From: Paracoccaceae bacterium | Lineage (GTDB): Bacteria > Pseudomonadota > Alphaproteobacteria > Rhodobacterales > Rhodobacteraceae | Length of the DNA: 21,269 bases | Reading direction: 5' to 3' | Assembly: GCA_013214715.1 (NCBI GenBank) | Contig: JABSSB010000127.1 | Span: 12,620-33,888 of the forward strand | Part shown: piece by piece, positions 15,013-21,269 of the stretch | How positions within the stretch are numbered: position 1 is the stretch's first letter | Layout: each line of letters starts with the position of its first letter | Notes under the pieces: model-generated | What the model was told of the DNA's origin: nothing | Seen by the model: the letters and a program-made list of their open reading frames with translations, nothing else | Database searches by the model: none | Program-made: the position numbers and the translations under genes

Positions 15013-15036
15013 CGATCAACACCTAGGGAGGGAAAC

Positions 15037-16293
15037 ATGCTCAAGTCTTTTCGTGCCACCGCTGCTTCGGTGGCTCTGATCGCTGGTATGGCGGGCAGCG
15101 CCCATGCCGATCTGACCGGCGATCTGGTCATCTTCTCGGATATGTCCAACCCGGCGCCACGCGCCGTGATGGAGGGCATGGTCGAGCGATTCGGTGAGAT
15201 GCATCCGGATCTCAATATCGAACTTACGATCATTGACCGCGAAGCTTACAAAACCCAGATCCGCAACTTCCTGACGGCCAACGCGCCGGATGTTGCGACC
15301 TGGTATGCGGCCAACCGCATGACACCTTACGTTGAAGCAGGCCTGTTTGAAGATGTGTCGGACCTGTGGGCCGAACCGGCGATTGCCGAAGGGCTGGCCT
15401 CGACCAAAGGTGCGATGACCATCGACGACAAGCAGTGGGGCGTGCCCTATACCTACTACCAGTGGGGCGTCTATTACCGCAAAGACATCTTCGAAGAGCT
15501 GGGTCTGCAAGAGCCGACGACCTGGGCCGAAGAAATGGCCAATTGCGAAAAGATCGTCGCCTCAGGCCGCGCGTGCTATACCATCGGGTCCAAGTTCCTG
15601 TGGACCGCTGGCGGTTGGTTCGACTACCTGAACATGCGCACGAATGGCTTTGATTTCCATATGGATTTGCTAACCGGCAAAGCCAGCTGGGAAAGCGACG
15701 AAGTCCGCGAAACATTCGCCAATTGGCGTCAGTTGATCGATATGGGTGCCTTCATCGACAACCACCAGTCCTACAGCTGGCAAGAAGCGCTGCCCTTCAT
15801 GGTGCAAGGCGATGCTGCGGCTTACCTGATGGGCAACTTTGCGGTGGCCCCGCTGCGCGAAGCAGGCCTGACCGATGATCAGTTGGACTTCTACCAGTTC
15901 CCGGCGATCACCGAAGGCGTGGCCCTGGCGGAAGATGCGCCGACCGACACGTTCCACATCCCGGCCAACGCGGCCAACAAGGAAGCGGCGCGTGAATTCC
16001 TGCGCTTCGTGGTGTCGGCCGACAACCAGACCGTCATCAATGCAGGCGATGCTCTGGGACAGCTGCCGGTGAACTCGAACTCCTCGGTGGATGACGACAA
16101 GTTCCTGAACGAAGGCTTCGCGATGCTGTCTTCGAACTCGCCCGGTGGCGTGGCGCAGTTCTTTGACCGGGACGCACCGGCCGAGATGGCGTCGGTTGCG
16201 ATGGAAGGCTTCCAGGAGTTCATGGTCAAACCAGATGAGCTGGACCGCATCCTGGCCCGTCTGGAGCGCGCCCGCGGCCGCATCTACAAATAA
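15037..16293 (+). CDS. Sugar ABC transporter substrate-binding protein (family 1), alpha-galactoside importer
   Basis: The 418-residue product has a signal peptide cleaved after AHA (residue 24), giving a periplasmic binding protein of the SBP_bac_1 type. Typical elements are LVIFSDMSNPAPRAVMEGMV near the mature N-terminus, LTANAPDVATWYAANR, the WGVPYTYYQWGVYYRKDIFEELG hinge region and the helix pattern of the C-terminal lobe. It is followed by two permeases and a GH36 alpha-galactosidase, so its ligand is probably an alpha-galactoside (inference). GGGAGGG directly precedes the ATG at 15037, which outweighs the longer upstream frame. Two hairpins between this gene and the next fit the usual excess of binding protein over permease. 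Confidence 0.9.
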   Translation: MLKSFRATAASVALIAGMAGSAHADLTGDLVIFSDMSNPAPRAVMEGMVERFGEMHPDLNIELTIIDREAYKTQIRNFLTANAPDVATWYAANRMTPYVEAGLFEDVSDLWAEPAIAEGLASTKGAMTIDDKQWGVPYTYYQWGVYYRKDIFEELGLQEPTTWAEEMANCEKIVASGRACYTIGSKFLWTAGGWFDYLNMRTNGFDFHMDLLTGKASWESDEVRETFANWRQLIDMGAFIDNHQSYSWQEALPFMVQGDAAAYLMGNFAVAPLREAGLTDDQLDFYQFPAITEGVALAEDAPTDTFHIPANAANKEAAREFLRFVVSADNQTVINAGDALGQLPVNSNSSVDDDKFLNEGFAMLSSNSPGGVAQFFDRDAPAEMASVAMEGFQEFMVKPDELDRILARLERARGRIYK

Positions 16294-16301
16294 CCAATGA
16301 C

Positions 16302-16332
16302 AATGCCCCGCTCGCTGATCGGGCGGGGCATT
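16302..16332 (+). terminator. Partial terminator or mRNA-stabilising hairpin inside the operon
   Basis: AATGCCCCGC (16302-16311) and GCGGGGCATT (16323-16332) form a perfect 10-bp stem around an 11-nt loop, 9 nt after the binding-protein stop. A pyrimidine-rich stretch with broken T-runs follows. This would stop part of the transcription or protect the 3' end of the upstream message, lowering permease expression. Confidence 0.7.
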
Positions 16333-16358
16333 CTCTTTCTTCTCTTTCCAAATACCCA

Positions 16359-16384
16359 CGCCGTAGGCGCGGCCCGCAGGGCCG
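16359..16384. repeat. REP-like pair of small GC hairpins
   Basis: CGCC-GTA-GGCG (16359-16369) is directly followed by CGGCCC-GCA-GGGCCG (16370-16384), two adjacent perfect mini-hairpins with three-base loops. They are preceded by a T-rich stretch ending CTTTCCAAATAC. The layout recalls short palindromic intergenic repeats, but whether it recurs in the genome cannot be seen here. Confidence 0.45.
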
Positions 16385-16411
16385 ATCCGGGTTTTGCCAG
16401 AGGGTGATTTC

Positions 16412-17338
16412 ATGAGCGACGCAGCCCTGACCGACCACCAGGAAAGCTGGTTCCATCGCAACCAGCAAGCCATCACGCCCTGGCTGTTTCTGGCCCCCGG
16501 CGTGCTGTTCTTCGCCGTTTATGTGATCGCCCCGATCTTCCAAAGCTTCAACCTGTCGCTGTATGAATGGGATGGGCTTGGCACCGCCGAATTTGTCGGG
16601 ATGCGCAATTACGAAGACCTCTATTGGGAATTCGTGGATCGCGATGCGTTTTACACCTCGCTGAAAAACAACCTGATCTGGCTGCTCGCCTATCTGCTTG
16701 CCATTCCGGCTGGGCTTTTCATTGCGCTGTTCCTGAACCAGACGGTGATGGGCATCCGGCTGTATAAGTCCCTGTTTTTCTTTCCTTTCGTCATCAGTCA
16801 AGTCGTGGTTGGGCTGGTGTTTACATGGTTCTACGACCCAACCTTTGGTTTGCTGAACACGATGATCGGCTGGGTCGGGCTGGGGCCGGTCAATATGCTG
16901 GGTGATGAAACGCTGGTGACCTATGGCATCATCCTGGCGGGTCTCTGGCCGCAAACGGCCTATTGCATGATCCTCTACCTGACCGGCTTGAATGCCGTGG
17001 ACCCTGAACAGATCGAAGCCGGGCGTCTGGATGGCGCAAAAGGTTGGCGGATGCTGTGGCATGTGGTGCTTCCACAACTGCGGCCTGCGACCTTCATCGC
17101 CTTTGTGGTGACCATTATCGGTGCGTTGCGCAGCTTTGACCTGATTTCGATCATGACCAATGGCGGGCCGTTCGGGTCGTCCCGTGTGCTGGCCTTTTAC
17201 ATGTTCGAAGTCGCCCTGTCCGAATACGGCTTCCGCATGGGCTATGGCGCGGCCATCGCGGTGATACTGTTCCTGATCATGCTGTGCTTCATCGCCTATT
17301 TCCTTTGGTCCATGTATCGCGAAGAGCGGGGGCGCTAA
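16412..17338 (+). CDS. Sugar ABC transporter permease (MalF/UgpA type)
   Basis: The 308-residue inner-membrane protein has about six transmembrane helices. The EAA loop that docks on the ATPase is visible as EAGRLDGAKGWRMLWHVVLP. The N-terminus (PWLFLAPGVLFFAVYVIAPI) is typical of MalF/UgpA-type permeases of the CUT1 class. It forms the channel with the next gene's product. The ATG at 16412 was chosen because GAGGGTG lies about 6 nt upstream; an alternative TTG at 16394 has less support. The 118-bp gap before it contains an attenuator-like hairpin and a REP-like element. Confidence 0.92.
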   Translation: MSDAALTDHQESWFHRNQQAITPWLFLAPGVLFFAVYVIAPIFQSFNLSLYEWDGLGTAEFVGMRNYEDLYWEFVDRDAFYTSLKNNLIWLLAYLLAIPAGLFIALFLNQTVMGIRLYKSLFFFPFVISQVVVGLVFTWFYDPTFGLLNTMIGWVGLGPVNMLGDETLVTYGIILAGLWPQTAYCMILYLTGLNAVDPEQIEAGRLDGAKGWRMLWHVVLPQLRPATFIAFVVTIIGALRSFDLISIMTNGGPFGSSRVLAFYMFEVALSEYGFRMGYGAAIAVILFLIMLCFIAYFLWSMYREERGR

Positions 17339-17339
17339 G

Positions 17340-18188
17340 ATGTTTCCGGCACCTATTGAAAAACAATCCGCTGCGGTTCAGCGTCTTTACAAATCGGCCT
17401 TGCCCGTGGCGTTGCTGATGTGGCTGGCGCCATTGCTCGCCGTGGCGCTCTTCTCTATCAAGCCCGATGCCGATTTCACCAACGCAAATTACTGGGGCCT
17501 GCCCAGCACATTTGCGGGGGCAGAGAACTACGGCAGGGTGTTCTTTGCGTCGGACATGCCACGCTATCTGATGAATTCGGTGCTGATCACGGTGCCGACC
17601 GTTATCGGAGCAGTGGCACTCTCCTGCATGACCGGTTTTGCCCTGGGCATCTATAAATTCCGCGGCAACCTGCTGATTTTCTTTATGTTCATCGCAGGTA
17701 ATTTCGTGCCATTCCAGATCCTGATGGTGCCGGTGCGCGACCTGACGCTGGAGCTGGGGCTGTATAATACCAAGACCGGGTTGATCCTGTTTCATGTCGC
17801 GTTTCAGACAGGGTTTTGCACGCTCTTCATGCGTAATTTCATCCGTGCGCTGCCTTATGAGCTGATCGAAGCCGCCCGTGTCGAGGGCGTCGCGGAATGG
17901 CGCATCTTCTGGTATGTCGTGCTGCCGCTCATGAAACCGGCGATTGCCGCGCTCAGCGTGTTGATTTTCACCTTCATCTGGAACGATTATTTCTGGGCCG
18001 TGGTCCTGACCCAAGGCGTCGAAAGCCAGCCTGTGACCGCCGGGATCACCTCGTTCAATGCGCAATACCGCGCGGCCTATCATCTGATGAGCGCGGGATC
18101 GATCGTGGCGGCGCTGCCCCCGGTTCTCATCTTTTTCCTGATGCAACGTCACTTCATCGCCGGCCTGACGCTTGGGGCCGTAAAATGA
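17340..18188 (+). CDS. Sugar ABC transporter permease (MalG/UgpE type)
   Basis: The 282-residue inner-membrane protein has six predicted helices and the EAA loop EAARVEGVAEWRIFWYVVLP. It also has the C-terminal pattern of MalG-type permeases (FTFIWNDYFWAVVLTQ). It is the second half of the importer channel. Its ATG starts one base after the stop of the preceding permease gene. Its stop overlaps the start of the alpha-galactosidase gene in an ATGA arrangement, so translation of the three genes is probably coupled. Confidence 0.92.
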   Translation: MFPAPIEKQSAAVQRLYKSALPVALLMWLAPLLAVALFSIKPDADFTNANYWGLPSTFAGAENYGRVFFASDMPRYLMNSVLITVPTVIGAVALSCMTGFALGIYKFRGNLLIFFMFIAGNFVPFQILMVPVRDLTLELGLYNTKTGLILFHVAFQTGFCTLFMRNFIRALPYELIEAARVEGVAEWRIFWYVVLPLMKPAIAALSVLIFTFIWNDYFWAVVLTQGVESQPVTAGITSFNAQYRAAYHLMSAGSIVAALPPVLIFFLMQRHFIAGLTLGAVK

Positions 18189-20275
18189 GCCTTTGGGAAT
18201 TGCGCGGAGATCGGCAATCGCTGGTCTTTGCCGATCTGGATGGAGGCATGCCTCAGATCATCCACTGGGGCGCACCGATTCCTCCGGCGGATTTGCCTGT
18301 GCTGGCCGATGCGATGCGCCCCGACATTACCGGCGGAATGCTAGATGCCGTGGCGCCTCTGTCGATATGCCCGGCAGCGGAACGGACTTTTCCCGGGCAA
18401 CCGGGCATGGAGGTGGCAGCCGTCGATGGTACGCCGCTGCGACCAAGGTTCAAACTGGTCGATGTCACGGGGGTGGATCGGTCCGATGCCGATGTCTGGC
18501 TTCTGCGTTGCGAAGATCGAGAGCTTGGGCTGGATTATATGGCTGAACTGGCGCTGCAGCATGCCAGCGGAGTGATCTCCATGTGGTCCAGCCTGTCTTC
18601 ACGCCAGCCCGTGCGCCTGCGCTGGCTCTCGGCTCCGGTGCTGCCCGGACCTCAGCACGCCGATGAGATGATCGATTATGCCGGATCGTGGATTGGAGAG
18701 TTCCAGCCGCAGCGCACCGCATGGCAGCCCGGTATCCGACTGCGCGAGAACCTGACCGGGCGCACAGGTCACGAACACTTCCCGGCACTGGTGATCCCGG
18801 GCCGTGCCACGTCCAACGCACAAGGAGAGGCTTGGGGCGCGCATTACGGCTGGTCGGGTGGACACCGCATGGTGGCTGAAGAACTGCCCGATGGTCGCCG
18901 GCAGATCCAGTTTGGCCATGCGTCGGGAAGCTGGCATGAGCCCGACACAGACTTTGCCACAGCGCCGCTTTACCTTGCTTACGGCGCACAGGGTTTGAAC
19001 AGTATGGCGGCGATGTTCCAAACCCATTTGCGTGACCAGATCGTGCCTTGGCCTGATCCTGACCGGCCGCGTCCGGTGCATTACAATTGCTGGGAAGCGG
19101 TGTATTTTCGGCACGACCTGACCGAATTGAAAGATATCGCGACGCGCGCTGCCGCTTTGGGGGCGGAACGCTTTGTGCTGGATGATGGCTGGTTCGGGCG
19201 GCGCGATGATGACACGACGTCGCTGGGCGATTGGCAGATCGACCCGCGCAAGCATCCTGACGGCTTCGGCCCCCTGATTGACCATATCCACAGTCTTGGA
19301 ATGCGGTTTGGACTTTGGTTTGAACCGGAAATGGTCAACCTCGACAGCGATCTGGCGCGGGCCCATCCCGATTGGGTTTTAGGTCCTGCTGATCAGATCG
19401 AAGGGCGCGGTCAGCGGGTGCTCGATCTGGCGCGGGCCGAGGTGCGCAAGCATCTGTTTGGCCAGATCTCGGCGATCCTGTCAGCTTATGACGTGGATTA
19501 CATCAAATGGGACCATAACCGCGTCCTGCCTTATCCCGGCGCCGCGCAGGCTACCGGGTTTTACACGCTTCTTGATCAACTGCGGGTGGCTTTCCCGGAT
19601 TTGGAGATCGAAAGCTGCGCCTCGGGCGGAGGGCGGATTGACTTTGGCGTGCTGTCACGCGCGCATCGGGTCTGGCTGTCGGACAGCAATGATGCGCTGG
19701 AACGGTTGCGGATGCAGCATGAGGCCGCGCTGTTTCTTCCGTGGGAGGTCACGGGCTCCCATGTTGGGCCGCGTGTTTGTCATACGTCAGGCCGGGTTCT
19801 GGACATACGCCTGCGCGCCTGGGTCGCGGCGCAGCGGCATATGGGGTTTGAAATGGACCCCCGCGAACTGACCCAGGATGAGGTCGAGGTTCTGACCCGC
19901 GTGACGGCGTGGTGGAAAGACAGCTGCACCTGGCGGGCCGGTGCGGCAATTGCGCGGCTCGACAGTGCCGATCCAGCTATGACCGCCGAACAGCAGACCG
20001 CGAGGGATGGCAGCCGGTTCGTGGTCTTTGCCGGGCAGGCTGAAAGCTCTGCGCAAATTGCACCGCGGCCGCTGCGGTTGACTGGCTTGGACCCGAAGGC
20101 GCGGTATCGCGTCGATCTGATCAATCGCGACGACATCTCGGGCCTGTCGCGTGGCACCCCCGCTTTGAAATCCGGCCCCATCACCCTGTCAGGGCAAAGC
20201 CTGATGCAAGTCGGGCTGAGCCTGCCTTATACCTTGCCCGCATCGATCTGGGTTATGGAAGGCCAAAGACTTTGA
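18185..20275 (+). CDS. GH36 alpha-galactosidase
   Basis: The 696-residue enzyme hydrolyses terminal alpha-galactosyl bonds with retention. Residues 1-290 form the N-terminal beta-sandwich; the barrel follows. GH36 hallmarks are NCWEAVYF (301-308), DDGWFGRRDDD (333-343), GLWFEPEMVNLDSDL (376-390), YIKWDHNR with nucleophile Asp443, SCASGGGRIDFG (477-488) and WLSDSNDALER with acid/base Asp500. No signal peptide is present, so hydrolysis is cytoplasmic after uptake. The true start is the ATG at 18185, overlapping the permease stop; the longer open frame upstream lies within the permease gene. Natural substrates could be melibiose, raffinose-type sugars or algal galactosylglycerols (inference). 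Length is normal and catalytic residues are intact. Confidence 0.94.
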   Translation: MSLWELRGDRQSLVFADLDGGMPQIIHWGAPIPPADLPVLADAMRPDITGGMLDAVAPLSICPAAERTFPGQPGMEVAAVDGTPLRPRFKLVDVTGVDRSDADVWLLRCEDRELGLDYMAELALQHASGVISMWSSLSSRQPVRLRWLSAPVLPGPQHADEMIDYAGSWIGEFQPQRTAWQPGIRLRENLTGRTGHEHFPALVIPGRATSNAQGEAWGAHYGWSGGHRMVAEELPDGRRQIQFGHASGSWHEPDTDFATAPLYLAYGAQGLNSMAAMFQTHLRDQIVPWPDPDRPRPVHYNCWEAVYFRHDLTELKDIATRAAALGAERFVLDDGWFGRRDDDTTSLGDWQIDPRKHPDGFGPLIDHIHSLGMRFGLWFEPEMVNLDSDLARAHPDWVLGPADQIEGRGQRVLDLARAEVRKHLFGQISAILSAYDVDYIKWDHNRVLPYPGAAQATGFYTLLDQLRVAFPDLEIESCASGGGRIDFGVLSRAHRVWLSDSNDALERLRMQHEAALFLPWEVTGSHVGPRVCHTSGRVLDIRLRAWVAAQRHMGFEMDPRELTQDEVEVLTRVTAWWKDSCTWRAGAAIARLDSADPAMTAEQQTARDGSRFVVFAGQAESSAQIAPRPLRLTGLDPKARYRVDLINRDDISGLSRGTPALKSGPITLSGQSLMQVGLSLPYTLPASIWVMEGQRL

Positions 20276-20288
20276 GAAAGGCACACCC

Positions 20289-21059
20289 ATGCAATTGACA
20301 GCCAGCTTTTCCGATCTGAACGGCGCGTCGGTCTTCATCACCGGGGGAGGGTCCGGCATCGGCGCGGCGCTGACCGAAGGCTTCCTGCGTCAAGGCGCCA
20401 AAGTGACCTTTATCGGCCGCTCGGACGCGTCCGAATTTGTCGAGCAAGTGACACAGACGACAGGCAATGCGCCGATTTTCGTGCAAGGTGACATTACCGA
20501 CAGCGCGGCCCTTCAGGGCGCCATTGATCTGGCCGCTGACCGGCACGGCCCAGTCAGCGTTCTGGTCAACAACGCCGCCAACGATCAGCGCCACGCGACG
20601 ACAGAGGTCACGGATGCTTTCTGGGACTGGATGATCGCCGTCAACCTCAAAGCCTACTTCTTCGCTTGTCAGGCCGTGCTGCCCGGGATGCAGACAATGG
20701 GGCAGGGGCGGATCGTGAATTTCAGCTCCATCAGCTACATGATGGGCAATGCGGGCTATCCGATTTACACCACGGCCAATGGCGGGATCACGGCGATGAC
20801 GCGGTCTTTGGCGCGAGAATTTGGCCCCGACGGGATCGGGATCAACGCCTTGGCGCCGGGATGGGTTTTGACCGACAAGCAGGTGGAAAAATGGGCCACG
20901 CCCGAAGGTCTGGCCGCGCATCTCGATCGGCAATGCCTGAAAACGCATCTTGAGCCGCGCGACGTGGTCGAAACTACTTTGTTCCTGTCATCGCAGGCCA
21001 GCCGGATGATGACCGGGCAGTTGATCGCGCTGGATGGTGGCGTGGTCACAACAGGGTAG
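20289..21059 (+). CDS. SDR-family sugar dehydrogenase (probable galactose 1-dehydrogenase) lacking the catalytic Lys
   Basis: The 256-residue Rossmann protein has the cofactor motif TGGGSGIG (18-25), NNAA (94-97), catalytic-type Asn119 and Ser147, and Tyr160. The YxxxK motif reads YTTAN: residue 164 is Asn (AAT at 20778-20780) instead of the near-invariant Lys that lowers the Tyr pKa and holds the cofactor ribose. The rest of the fold, including LAPGWVLTDKQ and the C-terminal DGGVV, looks well kept. From its place between an alpha-galactosidase and a KDGal kinase gene it should oxidise D-galactose to galactonolactone (inference). The substitution predicts weak or lost activity unless the product has another role. 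GAAAGG lies upstream of the ATG, 13 bp after the GH36 stop. Confidence 0.85.
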   Translation: MQLTASFSDLNGASVFITGGGSGIGAALTEGFLRQGAKVTFIGRSDASEFVEQVTQTTGNAPIFVQGDITDSAALQGAIDLAADRHGPVSVLVNNAANDQRHATTEVTDAFWDWMIAVNLKAYFFACQAVLPGMQTMGQGRIVNFSSISYMMGNAGYPIYTTANGGITAMTRSLAREFGPDGIGINALAPGWVLTDKQVEKWATPEGLAAHLDRQCLKTHLEPRDVVETTLFLSSQASRMMTGQLIALDGGVVTTG

Positions 21060-21069
21060 GGGCAGGGCG

Positions 21070-21269
21070 ATGACACCGGACTGGATAGCGGTCGATTGGG
21101 GCACCTCGCATCTGCGGATCTGGCTGATGCAGAGCGCTCAAGCCGTGCGGCGCATCGACAGCGAAAAGGGCATGGGTCAGCTGTCGAAGGCGGAATTTGA
21201 ACCTGTGTTGCTGGATCTTCTGGCCGATCACCTGCCCGCCGATGGCGTTTTGGATGTGCTATGCTGTGG
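21070..21269 (+). CDS. dgoK: 2-dehydro-3-deoxygalactonokinase, N-terminal part
   Basis: The window ends after 66 codons. The start, 10 bp after the SDR stop and preceded by a GGGGCAGGG ribosome site, encodes WIAVDWGTSHLRIWLM, the N-terminal phosphate-binding strand-turn of DgoK, followed by EKGMGQLSKAEFEPVLL. DgoK phosphorylates 2-keto-3-deoxy-D-galactonate, the third-stage step of De Ley-Doudoroff galactose catabolism. The dehydratase and aldolase genes would be expected just beyond the window (inference). No lesion is seen in the visible part. Confidence 0.87.
   Translation, partial: MTPDWIAVDWGTSHLRIWLMQSAQAVRRIDSEKGMGQLSKAEFEPVLLDLLADHLPADGVLDVLCC

Noticed and set aside
1..21269. Genome-wide recoding of TGA as an amino acid
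   Set aside because: TGA is the natural stop of intact genes here (acyl-CoA synthetase, XRE regulator, GH36, IclR), so the two in-frame TGA codons are better read as lesions.

Overview
The window looks like chromosomal DNA of a marine alphaproteobacterium, most likely a Rhodobacteraceae/Roseobacter-group member. This is inferred from the GC-rich coding style, the family mix (TAXI and TauD proteins, a UgpC-type sugar ABC transporter, a 3-hydroxybutyrate dehydrogenase, many periplasmic binding proteins) and the compact gene order. No database was searched. No phage, IS element, CRISPR array, rRNA or tRNA was recognised.

Left part (1-7164): the tail of a TauD/TfdA dioxygenase meets a run of minus-strand genes. 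These are a membrane-anchored TAXI-type binding protein, a TTC38-like TPR protein and a Bcr/CflA-type MFS exporter. They are followed by a three-gene unit read leftwards: acyl-CoA synthetase, FrnE-like DsbA oxidoreductase, and a small K+ channel gene broken by a nonsense codon and a frameshift. A divergent XRE-cupin regulator (7231-7851), probably made from a leaderless mRNA, faces the synthetase.

Middle part (7860-12989): a 72-residue orphan protein lies behind a striking nested dyad. Next come a one-chain fusion of an ArsR repressor with a LMW-phosphatase-type arsenate reductase, whose start codon sits inside a 32-bp palindrome, and a YejA-like oligopeptide-binding protein. Then there is a candidate ~76-nt small RNA with its own promoter and a strong terminator, a decayed polyphosphate kinase 2 gene carrying at least two and probably three lesions, and an intact D-3-hydroxybutyrate dehydrogenase gene.

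Right part (13039-21269): a coherent alpha-galactoside utilisation locus. An IclR regulator and a UgpC/MalK-type ATPase run leftwards. The binding protein, two permeases, a GH36 alpha-galactosidase, an SDR sugar dehydrogenase and the start of 2-dehydro-3-deoxygalactonokinase run rightwards. The genes predict uptake of an alpha-galactoside, intracellular hydrolysis, and oxidation of galactose by the De Ley-Doudoroff route. The divergent promoter carries two equally built IclR-like operators 20 bp apart. The SDR has Asn where the catalytic Lys of the YxxxK motif should be.

Two broken genes and one active-site substitution within 21 kb suggest either local gene decay or consensus errors. Read-level checks would separate these.
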